From: Clostridia bacterium
GTDB lineage: Bacteria; Bacillota; Clostridia; Christensenellales; QAND01
Assembly: GCA_017439715.1 (NCBI GenBank)
Contig: JAFSIR010000025.1
Span: 1 to 64,000, forward strand
DNA: 64,000 nucleotides
Reading direction: 5' to 3'
In this document: piece after piece, positions 49,041 to 59,200 of the stretch
Position numbering within the stretch: the stretch's first letter is position 1
How the letters are laid out: every line of letters starts with the position of its first letter
Position numbers and translations under genes: made by a program
The notes under the pieces: generated by a model
What the model saw: the letters and a program-made list of their open reading frames with translations, nothing else
Databases searched by the model: none
Told to the model about the DNA's origin: nothing

Positions 49041-50154
49041 ATTTCAGGTGTTCCAGCAGCGCCTGTGCGATGCGCTCGCTCGCGTGCCCATCGCCGTAGG
49101 GGTTGCTGGCGCGGCTCATGGCCCGGTAGGCGGCTTTATCGGTCAACAGCTGCTTAAAGGCGTTGTAGATGCACTCTTCATCCGTGCCCACCAGCTTGAG
49201 CGTGCCGGCGGCAATGCCCTCGGGGCGCTCGGTGGTGTCGCGCATAACAAGCACAGGTTTGCCCAACGACGGTGCTTCTTCCTGCACACCGCCGCTGTCC
49301 GTTAAGATCAGATAGCTGCGGGCCATAAAGTTGTGAAAATCCAGCACGCCGAGCGGCTCCATGATGCGGATGCGTTCGCAATCGCCCAGTTCTTCCTGTA
49401 TCACGGCACGCACCTGCGGGTTCATATGCGCGGGATACACGGCCTTGATATCGGGAAACTCGTTTACAATGCGGCGGATGGCGCGGAACATATTGTGCAT
49501 GGGCGCGCCCAGGTTTTCCCGCCGATGCGCGGTGATCAAAATCAGTTTGTCCTGCCCCACCCAGTCCAGCACGGGATGGGTGTATTCGGGGCGAACGGTG
49601 GTTTTCAGCGCGTCAATGGCGGTGTTCCCGGTAACAAAAATGCTTTGCTCGTTCCGCCCCTCACGCACAAGCTGGGTCTTTGCCTGTTCCGTGGGCGCAA
49701 AATTAAACTGCGCCACAATGCTCACCGCCTGGCGGTTGAACTCTTCCGGATACGGGGACAGGATGTTGTACGTTCTAAGCCCCGCTTCCACATGGCCCAC
49801 CGGGATGCGCAGGTAAAATGCGGCCAACGCGGCGGAGAACGTGGTGGTCGTGTCGCCATGTACAAGCACAATATCCGGCTGTTCTTTTGCCAAAACATCG
49901 CGAATGGCAACAAGGGCGTTTGCCGTGATGTCAAACAGCGTTTGTTCCGGTTTCATGATGCCAAGGTCATATTCCGGCACAACGCCGAAACAGCTGAGCA
50001 CCTGGTCCAGCATTTGGCGGTGCTGCCCTGTAACGCACACAACGGTTTCGATCTCAGGGTGTTTTTTCAGTTCCAACACCAGCGGACACATTTTGATGGC
50101 CTCCGGCCTAGTGCCGAAGATGAGCATGATTTTCAAAGCAAGCCCTGCCTTCAT
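49039..50154 (-). CDS. wecB: UDP-N-acetylglucosamine 2-epimerase
   Basis: A non-hydrolysing UDP-GlcNAc 2-epimerase of up to 371 residues, making UDP-ManNAc. Motifs: IFGTRPEAIKM, VTGQHRQML, VHGDTTTTF, GHVEAGLRT, TAHRRENLG and LTDSGGVQEE. The ATG at 50154 gives eight extra residues; a TTG at 50136 would give the usual MKIMLIFGTRPEA start. It is the last gene of the leftward polysaccharide operon and works with wecC to supply UDP-ManNAcA. Confidence 0.95.
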   Translation of the reverse strand: MKAGLALKIMLIFGTRPEAIKMCPLVLELKKHPEIETVVCVTGQHRQMLDQVLSCFGVVPEYDLGIMKPEQTLFDITANALVAIRDVLAKEQPDIVLVHGDTTTTFSAALAAFYLRIPVGHVEAGLRTYNILSPYPEEFNRQAVSIVAQFNFAPTEQAKTQLVREGRNEQSIFVTGNTAIDALKTTVRPEYTHPVLDWVGQDKLILITAHRRENLGAPMHNMFRAIRRIVNEFPDIKAVYPAHMNPQVRAVIQEELGDCERIRIMEPLGVLDFHNFMARSYLILTDSGGVQEEAPSLGKPVLVMRDTTERPEGIAAGTLKLVGTDEECIYNAFKQLLTDKAAYRAMSRASNPYGDGHASERIAQALLEHLK

Positions 50155-50199
50155 GGGTAATACTTCTATGCCACAGTATAAGTTCTGGCGCAGCGTTTA

Positions 50200-52242
50200 T
50201 CAAGCGCTGTAGTTTCGGAATACCAACGAGTCTGCCGCGGCTTGCGTGTGTCCGCCCTCCCGGCGGATCAGCGCCCCGTATTCGGGCGGCGCGGCGAGGG
50301 TTGTTTCCGTTTCGTTCATCAGCACGCGGCCGAACACGATGCCCGCGTTTGTTTCCTGTGCACGGGTTAACAACACACAAAGCCCGTCGCCGATCACCTC
50401 GTGTTCCGCCTTCATTTTGAACAAGTAGGGCGCCGAAGCTTCCTGTTCGCTTTCGGTGCATCGCACGTTGGGATACCGCCGCGCAAGCTCGGTGCAGAAC
50501 GGGTCGGTTTGGTTCAACAACAAAATTTCCAAGCTGTCAAACAGGCTGGATCGCCTAAGGGACGCAAACGCCTTGCCGTACAGCGCCCAACCGGACGCTA
50601 CTTCCACCGCAACGGTGATCTTCTTCTGTGAGAGTGTAACGCCCTTTTCAACCGGGTTTTCATCGTAATTGAACCGGTCCAGGGCATAGCCGTTTTTAAG
50701 CATCTGCGGGCCGCTCAACTTGAGCAGGAACGCAGCATCAAACGCCTCTTTCCAAAACACGGTGCGATATTTGCTTGCCATGGTGTCTGTAAACGCATGC
50801 TCGTGGCCTTCCGTGAATGTGTCCGAAGCGAAAAACGCCGCCTTTGTTACATAATCACATGCGGTGTATTTAAAGGCATTGATCATGTCTTCCAAATAAA
50901 ACGGGCTGTAAAATGCTTCGTCGCTCATAAAGGCGATGATGTCAAACGCGGCCAAATCGTTTTCCGTTACGGTATTTTGGAAAAACACGGTTTTGTGAGG
51001 ATACGTTTGCCGTGAAAAATTTGCCCGACCTTTTTCGGTTTGCAGGATCACCGCCGCTTTGCGGGCCGTTTGCTCGCCCGAAATGCCCACGGTGTTCAGC
51101 AAATACTGTATCCTGTCAAAACAGGTTTCCCCGGTCATCACCCGCCGCACGCCGCTCACCTTGCGCTCATAAAGCTCTTCCTCGGAAAAACAGGTGAGCA
51201 TGGCAGCCGCTTCCGCTTCATCGTGCGGCATGAACAGGGTGGGGAACAGGCGGTTCACGCCAACGGAAAAATTAGAAAGCATCAGGTTGCCGCTTGCCTG
51301 CAGCTCGCATACGCGGTTGGCAAACATCGTTTCGCTTTGTTTTACGGTGTTCACATTGATGGCCCAGTCATAGCATTTGTGCGCCCGCATCAGCACATCG
51401 TGCGGCAGCGGCGGGGCCACACACGCAGAAAACCTGTCCGGAAAATGATGCAGCGGGTTTTGATAGCGAAAATTTCTGTCTACAATCCTGGCCCCCCGGC
51501 CGCTTTGCACCGCGCCGTCCAGCATGATGGCGAGGTCCCGGCAGCGTTCAGGATAACTCTCGATCCATGACCCGGAAAATATCACGCGCTGTGATCTGTC
51601 GCCCTGCATGCCGATGGGGTTATGGAACAGCGGGTTGATGCCAAACCGCATCACAAACACACGCTCATGCCCGCAGTCGCGCTTATAATCGTTCACCACC
51701 TCTTCTGCCGTGGTAAACACATAATCGCACCGCTGAGCCAGCGTGATAAACACCTTGTAGTTCGTGGGATCTTCCTTGGAATAGAAAACGGTGGGAATGT
51801 TTTTTTCCTTGCAGGCCTGCACAATGCGGTACTGCAGCCTTCTTACCGCCGTGCCTTCGCCCGAACAGCCGCGCCAGTCATCGTTTTTCAGGCCCTGCCA
51901 GGTGCTTACGATCAGCAAACAGTCGATATCCTGAATTTTCGGTTCCCAGTCGTTAGGGCTCAGATACACAAACTCGGCCGCTGCAAACACAGAATCATAA
52001 AAAAACCGGTCGCAAATAAGGCCGATGCGCGCCGGATGTTTTTGAAAATAACGGGTGCCGCTGCTACTCTCAAGCTGCGCGGTTTTTGCTTCAATGCGGG
52101 CCTGATAGTCCTCATCTGCCGCCCAGGTTATATGGCGCATCAGGCCGCGGCGCGTACTGGCGCCCCTGTCCCGCCCGAACAGGCTGCGCCCCGCTCGCAC
52201 CGCCCACACCAGCGGCGGGATTTTTTTGGCAGCGGTGTACAC
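50200..52242 (-). CDS. CgeB-like glycosyltransferase
   Basis: A 680-residue protein. Residues about 55-390 are a CgeB/DUF3880-type glycosyltransferase module (DCLLIVSTWQGLKNDDW, TVFYSKEDPTNY, RCDYVFTTAEEVV, VFVMRFGINP). Residues about 410-580 form a second domain with FIAFMSD-like and FYLEDMINAFKYT pieces. It is paralogous to the first two modules of the protein at 56205. GTG 52242 is the first normal start; the frame stays open upstream, and an AUA after AGAGGGCGG would give a plausible longer N-terminus. Likely adds a sugar to the ManNAcA polymer. Confidence 0.75.
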   Translation of the reverse strand: MYTAAKKIPPLVWAVRAGRSLFGRDRGASTRRGLMRHITWAADEDYQARIEAKTAQLESSSGTRYFQKHPARIGLICDRFFYDSVFAAAEFVYLSPNDWEPKIQDIDCLLIVSTWQGLKNDDWRGCSGEGTAVRRLQYRIVQACKEKNIPTVFYSKEDPTNYKVFITLAQRCDYVFTTAEEVVNDYKRDCGHERVFVMRFGINPLFHNPIGMQGDRSQRVIFSGSWIESYPERCRDLAIMLDGAVQSGRGARIVDRNFRYQNPLHHFPDRFSACVAPPLPHDVLMRAHKCYDWAINVNTVKQSETMFANRVCELQASGNLMLSNFSVGVNRLFPTLFMPHDEAEAAAMLTCFSEEELYERKVSGVRRVMTGETCFDRIQYLLNTVGISGEQTARKAAVILQTEKGRANFSRQTYPHKTVFFQNTVTENDLAAFDIIAFMSDEAFYSPFYLEDMINAFKYTACDYVTKAAFFASDTFTEGHEHAFTDTMASKYRTVFWKEAFDAAFLLKLSGPQMLKNGYALDRFNYDENPVEKGVTLSQKKITVAVEVASGWALYGKAFASLRRSSLFDSLEILLLNQTDPFCTELARRYPNVRCTESEQEASAPYLFKMKAEHEVIGDGLCVLLTRAQETNAGIVFGRVLMNETETTLAAPPEYGALIRREGGHTQAAADSLVFRNYSA

Positions 52243-52308
52243 CGCGCTTTTTAGTTTTGCGCGCCATAACAGCGCGTTTGCGCTCCGTTTTATGGTTTCC
52301 GCCCTCTT

Positions 52309-53112
52309 TCAGCCGATCAAAAGATGGCTTTGGTTTTCAATCACGTGGTCAACATACGCTTTCTTTTCCGCCGGCGTCATCTTGTTATACGAAGAGATGA
52401 ACCGCTGATACATGGGCAGCACCTCGTCAACCGGGCCAAACGCTTTGGCCACGCCGTATTCCAGCCACAGGGCCTTGTTGCAGAACGTGCCGATCTGAGC
52501 GAGGTTGTGGCTAACGAAAAACAGGGTTTTGTTGCTCTGGCGGAATGCGTTCATTTTATCCAGGCACTTATCCGTAAAGCTCGGGTCGCCCACGGCCAGC
52601 GCCTCATCGATCACCATGATGTCGGGATTGATGTTTACCGCAATGGCAAACCCCAGCCGCGCCCGCATACCGCTGGAATACACCTTCAGCGGCTGGCGGA
52701 TAAACTCACCAAGATCGGCAAACGCGATAATCTCGGGCATCCTGGCGCGTATCTCTTTGAGGGTAAGGCCCATCAAAAGGCCCTTGTATTCTATGTTTTC
52801 CAGCCCCGTCATCTGCGGGTTCATGCCGCTGTTCACGCTGATCAGCGCGCTCTCACCACAAAGCTCAATGCTGCCGCCCGTTGGCTGGGAAATACCGCCG
52901 ATGATGTTGGCAAGCGTGCTTTTGCCGCTGCCGTTCAGACCAACAAAACCAATGCTGTCCCCCTCAAACGCATCAAAGCTCACGCCCTTTAAGGCATAAA
53001 AGCTTTTGGCGCGGCTGCGGGAAAACAGAAGCTCCCGAACACGGTCTCCGTTAGATGGGTGCAGCTTATACATTTTGCTTATATTTTTGGCACTGACTGT
53101 TATCTTCTTCAT
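52309..53112 (-). CDS. TagH/Wzt-type polysaccharide ABC exporter ATPase
   Basis: A 267-residue ATPase for wall polymer or polysaccharide export. Walker A GLNGSGKST, signature YSSGMRARLGFA, Walker B IMVIDEALAVGD and the switch region VSHNLAQI are typical of the TagH/Wzt/KpsT branch. ATG 53112 is preferred (GAGG upstream). It starts 8 bases after the permease stop. There is no long C-terminal sugar-binding domain. Confidence 0.93.
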   Translation of the reverse strand: MKKITVSAKNISKMYKLHPSNGDRVRELLFSRSRAKSFYALKGVSFDAFEGDSIGFVGLNGSGKSTLANIIGGISQPTGGSIELCGESALISVNSGMNPQMTGLENIEYKGLLMGLTLKEIRARMPEIIAFADLGEFIRQPLKVYSSGMRARLGFAIAVNINPDIMVIDEALAVGDPSFTDKCLDKMNAFRQSNKTLFFVSHNLAQIGTFCNKALWLEYGVAKAFGPVDEVLPMYQRFISSYNKMTPAEKKAYVDHVIENQSHLLIG

Positions 53113-53120
53113 ATTTTTCC

Positions 53121-54236
53121 TCACAGCATGTCAAGGAACCGCGCCTTAAAGCGCTGCAGCATATTACACCCCAGAACGAGCAAAACCAGCGTGACGCCCC
53201 AGAACAGCAGCATCCTGAGGGGTTCAGCGTAAAACGGTGTTTGGAATAAAAACGAGCCGCGCACCCCATCCACCAAATACAAAATGGGGTTTAATTTCAT
53301 CACGCTCTGCAGCGCGGGCGACAGCCCATCCATTGTCCATAAAATGGGGGTCACAAAAAACAGCAGGCGGATCATGGAATTGATCAGCTTTTGAAAATCG
53401 CGGGCGATCATTGTCAGCGTGGCGCTGATCAGCGCCACCGCCGTTAAAAACACGTACATGGCAATCAGGTAATACACCATGTTCAGCCAGTACAGCGTGG
53501 GGAAATAGCCAAAAGCAAACAGCGTAACGATCAGTATCCCCAGCGACACAAACTGGTCAAACAGCGCTTCTAAAATGCTGCCCGCCGGGATGGTGGAAAG
53601 CGGGTATCGCAACCTGAGCGCCGTGTTGGCTTTTGCATAAATGCTCGCCGCGCCTTTTACAATGCCGGCGTTTATGAAAAACCAGGGGATCAGGCCGCTT
53701 AACATCCACAGAAGATAGGGATGCCCGTTCACCGGCGCTCCTTGCCTGAGCCCAATGCCGAACACAAACCAATACGTGCCGATCTGGATCAGCGGGTATA
53801 AAACGCTCCAGAGCTTACCAAGATACGTGTCTTTATTGGCCATGTTATAGTCATACCGCGCAATGCGCGCCATGCGCTTGCGGTGATGAAATATTTCTTT
53901 GATCACGGCAGCGGTGTTCTCCAGCCACACCTTCGGCCCCCGCCGTTTCTTTTCGCGGATCAGCACGGTTTGAACGCCTTTAAAGGTAACGGCGCCGGTA
54001 TCAAAGCTGGTCACCTGGCCGCTTGCGTCTTTTTCAAAAACCTTGGCGGTGTATTCGCCCGGCTCGGTAAGCCAGTAAATGGTTTCGGGTTTATCCGTAT
54101 ACCAAATCTTTTCCAATATCTCGCCGTTTTTATACACATAAAACGCATAGGCGCAGCCCTCCACAGCGTCGTTGCACGCGATGGACAGGCGGTTGCCCGA
54201 AAGCGATAGGGTCATGCTGCGTTCTGTTTGTTCCAC
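53121..54236 (-). CDS. ABC-2 polysaccharide export permease with extra N-terminal domain
   Basis: A 371-residue TagG/Wzm-type permease. Residues about 110-371 are the standard ABC-2 unit with six membrane helices (WSVLYPLIQIGTYWFVFGIG, GLIPWFFINAGIVKGA). Residues 1-85 are an extra soluble domain with beta-strand pattern (YAFYVYKNGEILEKIWYTDK, EYTAKVFEKDASG), not found in usual TagG proteins, which are about 260-280 residues. Starts with GTG after AAGGAG. Pairs with the ATPase at 52309 to export the undecaprenyl-linked polymer. Confidence 0.88.
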   Translation of the reverse strand: MEQTERSMTLSLSGNRLSIACNDAVEGCAYAFYVYKNGEILEKIWYTDKPETIYWLTEPGEYTAKVFEKDASGQVTSFDTGAVTFKGVQTVLIREKKRRGPKVWLENTAAVIKEIFHHRKRMARIARYDYNMANKDTYLGKLWSVLYPLIQIGTYWFVFGIGLRQGAPVNGHPYLLWMLSGLIPWFFINAGIVKGAASIYAKANTALRLRYPLSTIPAGSILEALFDQFVSLGILIVTLFAFGYFPTLYWLNMVYYLIAMYVFLTAVALISATLTMIARDFQKLINSMIRLLFFVTPILWTMDGLSPALQSVMKLNPILYLVDGVRGSFLFQTPFYAEPLRMLLFWGVTLVLLVLGCNMLQRFKARFLDML

Positions 54237-54256
54237 TCCCGCACTCCTTTGTTTTT

Positions 54257-55459
54257 TTACAGGCGGTGCACGTTCGGCCCGAACACAACGTGCCGCGTGT
54301 CCAGCACCGTAAGGCCGCGCAGCTTGTCCGCATTTTGTTTGATGTGGCTGTGCGAAACGAGAACAACCACCATCTTCAGCCCGCTTAAAAATGCGTTAAA
54401 ATCGTACACCTGGTTGTCCACCGCGTTTGTTTCGATCATCGGATCAAACACGCGCACGCCGCTTATTCCTGCGGCTTTGAGCCTTTCGATCAGCGCCAGC
54501 GTTGGGCTTTCACGCAGATCGTCTACATCTTCTTTATACGATAAACCGTACAGGCCGATTTCCTTAAAATCCGTGATGTTTTCTTCCGCCATCACTTCGC
54601 GGATGCGCGTTAACACATGGTCGGGCATGCTGTCGTTCACGCACCGTGCGGTGTGGATCAGCCTGCTTTCGTTCGGATAATCACCCACCAAGAACCACGG
54701 GTCCACGGATATGCAGTGCCCGCCCACGCCGGGGCCCGGCTGCAAAATGTTCACCCGCGGGTGCATGTTCGCCACCTCGATTATTTTGTGAACGTCCATG
54801 CCCCCCGCCCGGCAGATGCGCGCCAGCTCGTTGGCAAAGGCAATATTGATGTCGCGATATGTGTTTTCAACCACCTTGCTCATCTCTGCCGTGCGGATAT
54901 CGGTGATCACAATGTCGCCCTTACAGAAGGATTGATAGATCTGCTTTACAAACAGGCCCGTTTCCTCATCGTCTGCGCCGATCACACGGGCGTTGTGCGC
55001 GAGCTCAAACAGCATGTTGCCCGGAATGATGCGCTCCGGCGCGTGAACCAAACGAACGCGGCCGTTTACAATGGGGCGCACATGCGTGTCGATCGTGCCC
55101 GGCGGGATGGTGGATTCCACCACCACAACGGCGTTATCCCCGCACACGGCCAAAACGCTTTTCACCGCGTTTATGATATACACGGGGTCGACTTTGTGTG
55201 TCACACTGTCATACGGCGTGGGCACGGCCACGATATAGCAATCCGCCTGTTCCACCTGCGTGGTAAACCGAATGCCGTTTTCGAGCGCTTTTGCGAACAG
55301 GCCGTCCAGCCCATCTTCCTGAAAAGTCAGCACCCCCTGCTGCAGCTTCTCCACCATGTTTTTGTTCAGATCAACGCCCACAGTGTTCACCCCGTTGGCC
55401 GCAAGCGACAACGCGGTGGGCAGCCCGATATACCCAAGGCCGACAACACAAACTTTCAT
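54257..55459 (-). CDS. wecC: UDP-N-acetyl-D-mannosaminuronate dehydrogenase
   Basis: A 400-residue UDP-sugar 6-dehydrogenase of the WecC branch, oxidising UDP-ManNAc to UDP-ManNAcA. It has the N-terminal VVGLGYIGLPTA Rossmann motif, STIPPGT, NTYRDINIAFANELA and GPGVGGHCISVDP with the catalytic Cys. First gene of the leftward operon, with a TTGACA promoter. Together with wecB it indicates a ManNAcA-containing surface polymer. Confidence 0.95.
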   Translation of the reverse strand: MKVCVVGLGYIGLPTALSLAANGVNTVGVDLNKNMVEKLQQGVLTFQEDGLDGLFAKALENGIRFTTQVEQADCYIVAVPTPYDSVTHKVDPVYIINAVKSVLAVCGDNAVVVVESTIPPGTIDTHVRPIVNGRVRLVHAPERIIPGNMLFELAHNARVIGADDEETGLFVKQIYQSFCKGDIVITDIRTAEMSKVVENTYRDINIAFANELARICRAGGMDVHKIIEVANMHPRVNILQPGPGVGGHCISVDPWFLVGDYPNESRLIHTARCVNDSMPDHVLTRIREVMAEENITDFKEIGLYGLSYKEDVDDLRESPTLALIERLKAAGISGVRVFDPMIETNAVDNQVYDFNAFLSGLKMVVVLVSHSHIKQNADKLRGLTVLDTRHVVFGPNVHRL

Positions 55460-55531
55460 TTTTTCGCCCTTCTTTTTTGCCCGCAGCGGAGCAGATTGGC
55501 GCGCTTAAAAACGCGCATAAAAAATCAATTT

Positions 55532-55560
55532 ATCTTACCATGCGGGTATACCGCTGTCAA
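55532..55560 (-). promoter_or_regulatory. Promoter of wecC operon
   Basis: Minus strand TTGACA (55555-55560), 17-bp spacer, TAAGAT (55532-55537) preceded by TGG. The spacer contains GCGGGTATACCGC, a near-palindrome that could be an operator. Confidence 0.8.
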
Positions 55561-55581
55561 TCAACGCCTGCCGCCCCCGCA

Positions 55582-55610
55582 TTGACAAAACACGTGTTCT
55601 GCCCCACAAT
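55582..55610 (+). promoter_or_regulatory. Promoter of rightward glycosyltransferase genes
   Basis: TTGACA (55582-55587), 17 bp, CACAAT (55605-55610). The spacer contains the perfect 10-bp palindrome AACACGTGTT. Its -35 box is 21 bases from that of the wecC promoter, back to back. Confidence 0.75.
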
Positions 55611-55647
55611 ACATACAGGAACTTTATGCGGAAAAGAGCTGGTTTTT

Positions 55648-56205
55648 TTGCTGATATCGCCCGATGAACTGTGGCTTCCCGAAGGGGCAGCCGCCGTGTG
55701 TGCGCTTACTGACCCGGTGGAAGATTGGCAGGTCCTGCGCCCGCAGCTGAGCATGCTGCCACAGCCGGAAAACGCTTCGCTTGTTTATCTTTTGGCAGAG
55801 CAGGTTTTAACGCTTGACCTGTCCATATCGGCAGATCTGTGGGTAAAAGGCTATCAGGCAGCGGTGCTTGAAGCGTTAACACAGGCCGGCTATGCGCTTA
55901 CAAAGGCGGCGGGAGACAATCTGTATTTCCAAAAAAATGCGGAACAGCTGCCGGTTGCTGAGCTTATCAAAGCCCTGTGTGAAGCGGGTGCGCAAACAGA
56001 CAAAAACTGCCTTGAGGCCCTTGCCGCCGCAAGGGCGGCCGTGTCAGCCGCGGCGCAGGAGATCAGCCTTTTAAGGGAGGAAAACCGCCAGTTCCGCTAC
56101 AAACTCGGCCGCATCACCAACACATGGTACGGCAAATGCCTGCTGGCGGTGTACCGCTTTTTGCGCAAATGCAAGCATCTTGTCACAACGGGGAAATGGG
56201 CGTGA
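55648..56205 (+). CDS. Coiled-coil protein of polysaccharide locus (TTG start)
   Basis: A 185-residue protein of unknown family. TTG 55648 is the likely start, as it follows the mapped promoter by about 30 bases and AAGAG by 9. The N-terminal 95 residues are alpha/beta. Residues about 110-155 form a coiled coil (ISLLREENRQFRYKLGRI), then a basic amphipathic tail (YRFLRKCKHLVTTGKW). Coiled coils of this type often precede glycosyltransferase modules, so it may tether the next enzyme. Its stop overlaps the next ATG. Confidence 0.6.
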   Translation: MLISPDELWLPEGAAAVCALTDPVEDWQVLRPQLSMLPQPENASLVYLLAEQVLTLDLSISADLWVKGYQAAVLEALTQAGYALTKAAGDNLYFQKNAEQLPVAELIKALCEAGAQTDKNCLEALAAARAAVSAAAQEISLLREENRQFRYKLGRITNTWYGKCLLAVYRFLRKCKHLVTTGKWA

Positions 56206-59200
56206 TGGATACCGTTCTGCGTTTAAGCCGCGCGCTTACCCAAATCTCCGCCTGTGAAAAGGCGCTCAGCGCAAAAGTGCCCGAACAGCAGCCCATGCCT
56301 GCGCTTCGCCCGCTGTTTGAAACGGAGAAAACAACTTTGTCGTCCCTTCGCATTGCCGCGGTGATGGACGAGTTTACCTATACGTGTTACGCCCCCGAGT
56401 GCCAACTTCTGCAGCTTTCGCCCAACGGATTTAAAGAAGAAATAGAATCCTTTCAGCCCGACCTTGTGTTTATCGAGTCCGCATGGCAGGGCAAAAACAA
56501 GCAGTGGGAACGCAAGATTTCAAACGGCAGCCGCGAGCTGTCGGCCTTGGCAGCGTTTGTAAAAAGCAAGCATATCCCCCTTGTGTTCTGGAACAAGGAA
56601 GACCCGGTACATACCGCGTCCTTTTTGCCCGCCGCGCGGCTGGCGGATTATGTGTTCACCACAGATATAGACTGCATTGAGATTTACCGGCGCGCCCTGG
56701 GGCATGACCGTGTGTTTTTCCTGCATTTTGCGGCCCAGCCCGCGCTGCACAACCCCATTGAGCGGTTTGATCGGCAGGACAAGTTCTGCTTTGCCGGCGC
56801 TTATTATCATCGGTATCCTGAGCGCGTGCGCGTGTTTGATGCCTTTGCTTCATATTTTATGGCCACCAAGGGATTGGATATTTATGATCGGAATTATCCC
56901 GATCCGCCGCCCCAGTTCGCGTTCCCGCCGCAGTATGCCCCGCATATTCTGGGCAAGCTGGCCCCCACGGAGATCGACAAAGCCTATAAAGGTTATACCT
57001 ACGGCGTGAACATGAATTCCGTGCGCCAATCGCAAACCATGATGGCCCGCCGCGTGTTTGAAATGCTGGCCTCCAACACCATTGTGATCGGCAACTATGC
57101 CCGCGGCGTGAAAAACCTGTTTGGCGATCTTACCATCTGCACAGATGATGAACGAACCATGCAGCAGGCCCTTGAAACCTACACAGGCTCAGAACGCGCC
57201 CTGCACGGGTTCCGCTTGCAGGGCTTAAGAAAAGTGTTGTCCCATCATCTGTATCAGGACAGGCTCAGCTACATCTGCCAAAAGGTGTTCGGCAAACCGC
57301 TTACCTGCGGCCTGCCGCCCATCACCGTTGTGGCAAAGGCAAACGATCGGGAACAGGCGGTTAAAATCGTTGCCATGTTCCGCAGCCAGAACTATCAAAA
57401 CCGGCGCCTGCTGCTGTGCGCCGAACAGGGCTGGGTCAGCCCGCTTGATAGCGAAACGGTGCTTGACAGGGAAGTGTTTGCAAGCGCCCTTGAAACGCAC
57501 ATGCAAAGCGGCTTTGCCGCCTGCTTTGATCCGAACGATGCCTATGGGGCAAACTATTTAACGGACCTTGCCCTCTCTACCCGCTACACCGATGCGAACG
57601 TGATCGGCAAGGCCGCGTTTTTCACGGCCGATGGGTTTATAAACGGCCCTGTATACCGGTTTATAAACGCAGTTTCCGGCAGGCGCTGCATCGTCAGGTT
57701 TGCCCTTTGCAAACACCTTTCCATGGCAGATTTCTGCGCCGAGCGCGTGTGGGAAAATGCCTTGGCGGTGGATGAATTTTCCTATGCCGAAAACTGCACC
57801 GTGCTGCCCGAAAGGGCCGTGCCTATGCCTGTTTTGGATACAGGGATCAGCCAATCGCAGTTGGTTGCCGTTTCCGAGCGCCGCGCGGCAAAACAGGCCG
57901 GCGGCTTTGGTCTGCGCCTTGAGCCCGCTGCGTTTGGTGCGTATAACGAAAGCAAAAAGCTGGCGATTACAGCGGAGCCGCACCAGCTTGTTATCGAAAG
58001 CAAGCTGAAAGAAAAAGAGCAGGAAAGCCTGTGGTTTGCCCCTGTGTATGAGACAAACGCGCTTGCGTTTAGCGGCACGCTGCCTGTGCACCTGAGTCTT
58101 TCGGGCAGCGGGCGGCCCGCCGGCCTTGTGCGCTTTTTGGATGCTGCGGGGCAGGAAATAAGCAGCCTGCCCGTTTCCTGCAACCGTGTGCAGCTTTTGC
58201 TGGTGCCGCCATGCACCAAAACCCTGCAGCTTGGCCTGCGTGTTACCGGCCCGGGCCGCATTCTGTTTAGCCGCGCGCTGTTCGGTGCGGCGTGCTCGGA
58301 GCCTGAAACCAACCGGTTTTTGCCGCGGGCCGAAACGCTCATTGTGTCCAACCGTTATCCCTCGTATCAGGAGCTTTACCGCAACATGTTTGTGCATAAA
58401 CGCGTGCAGCGCTATAAGGCTGCCGGATTGTTGGCGGATGTGATGGCGGTTGATCCGAAAAACAATTTTTCTTTTGATGAGTTTGAGGGCATCAACGTGT
58501 GCCGCGGCGATGCGGCGCACCTGTCTGCGGCGCTGTCGTCCGGCGTGGTGCGCTCCGTTGCCGTGCATTTTATGGACGAGAGCATCTTTCGCGCTTTAAA
58601 ACCGCATCTGGTCCGCGTGCGCGCCGTTGTGTGGCTGCACGGGGCAGAGGTGCAGCCGTGGTGGCGCAGAAAACACAATTTTGTTTCCCCCGAAGCGATT
58701 GACCATGCAAAGCGCCAGTCAGCCGAGCGTATGCGGCTGTGGCGCGAAGTATTTGAAACCGCACAAACGGAACAAAACCTGCGCTTTGTGTTTGTTTCGC
58801 AGGCGTTTAAGGATATGGTGTTTGAAGATTATGGGCTTTCCTTATCGCCCGATCAGGCCCTTGTGATCCATAACTGCATTGATACCGACCTGTTTATCTA
58901 TCAGGCAAAATCAGCCGATCAGCGCAAAAAGGTGCTGTCCATCCGCCCGTTCGCCAGCCCCAACTATGCTAACGATCTTTCCGTGCAGGCCATTCAGGCG
59001 CTCAAAGACAAGCCCTTTTTTAACGAGCTTTCTTTCCATATCATCGGTGACGGCCCGCTGTTTGAGCAAACAGTTGCTCCCCTTAAGGGCTTTAAAAACG
59101 TAACACTTGAAAAGCGCTTCCTTCGCCAGGAACAGATCCGCGATCTATATCATCAATATGGGCTTTTGCTCATCCCCTCGCGGTCTGACACGCAGGGCGT

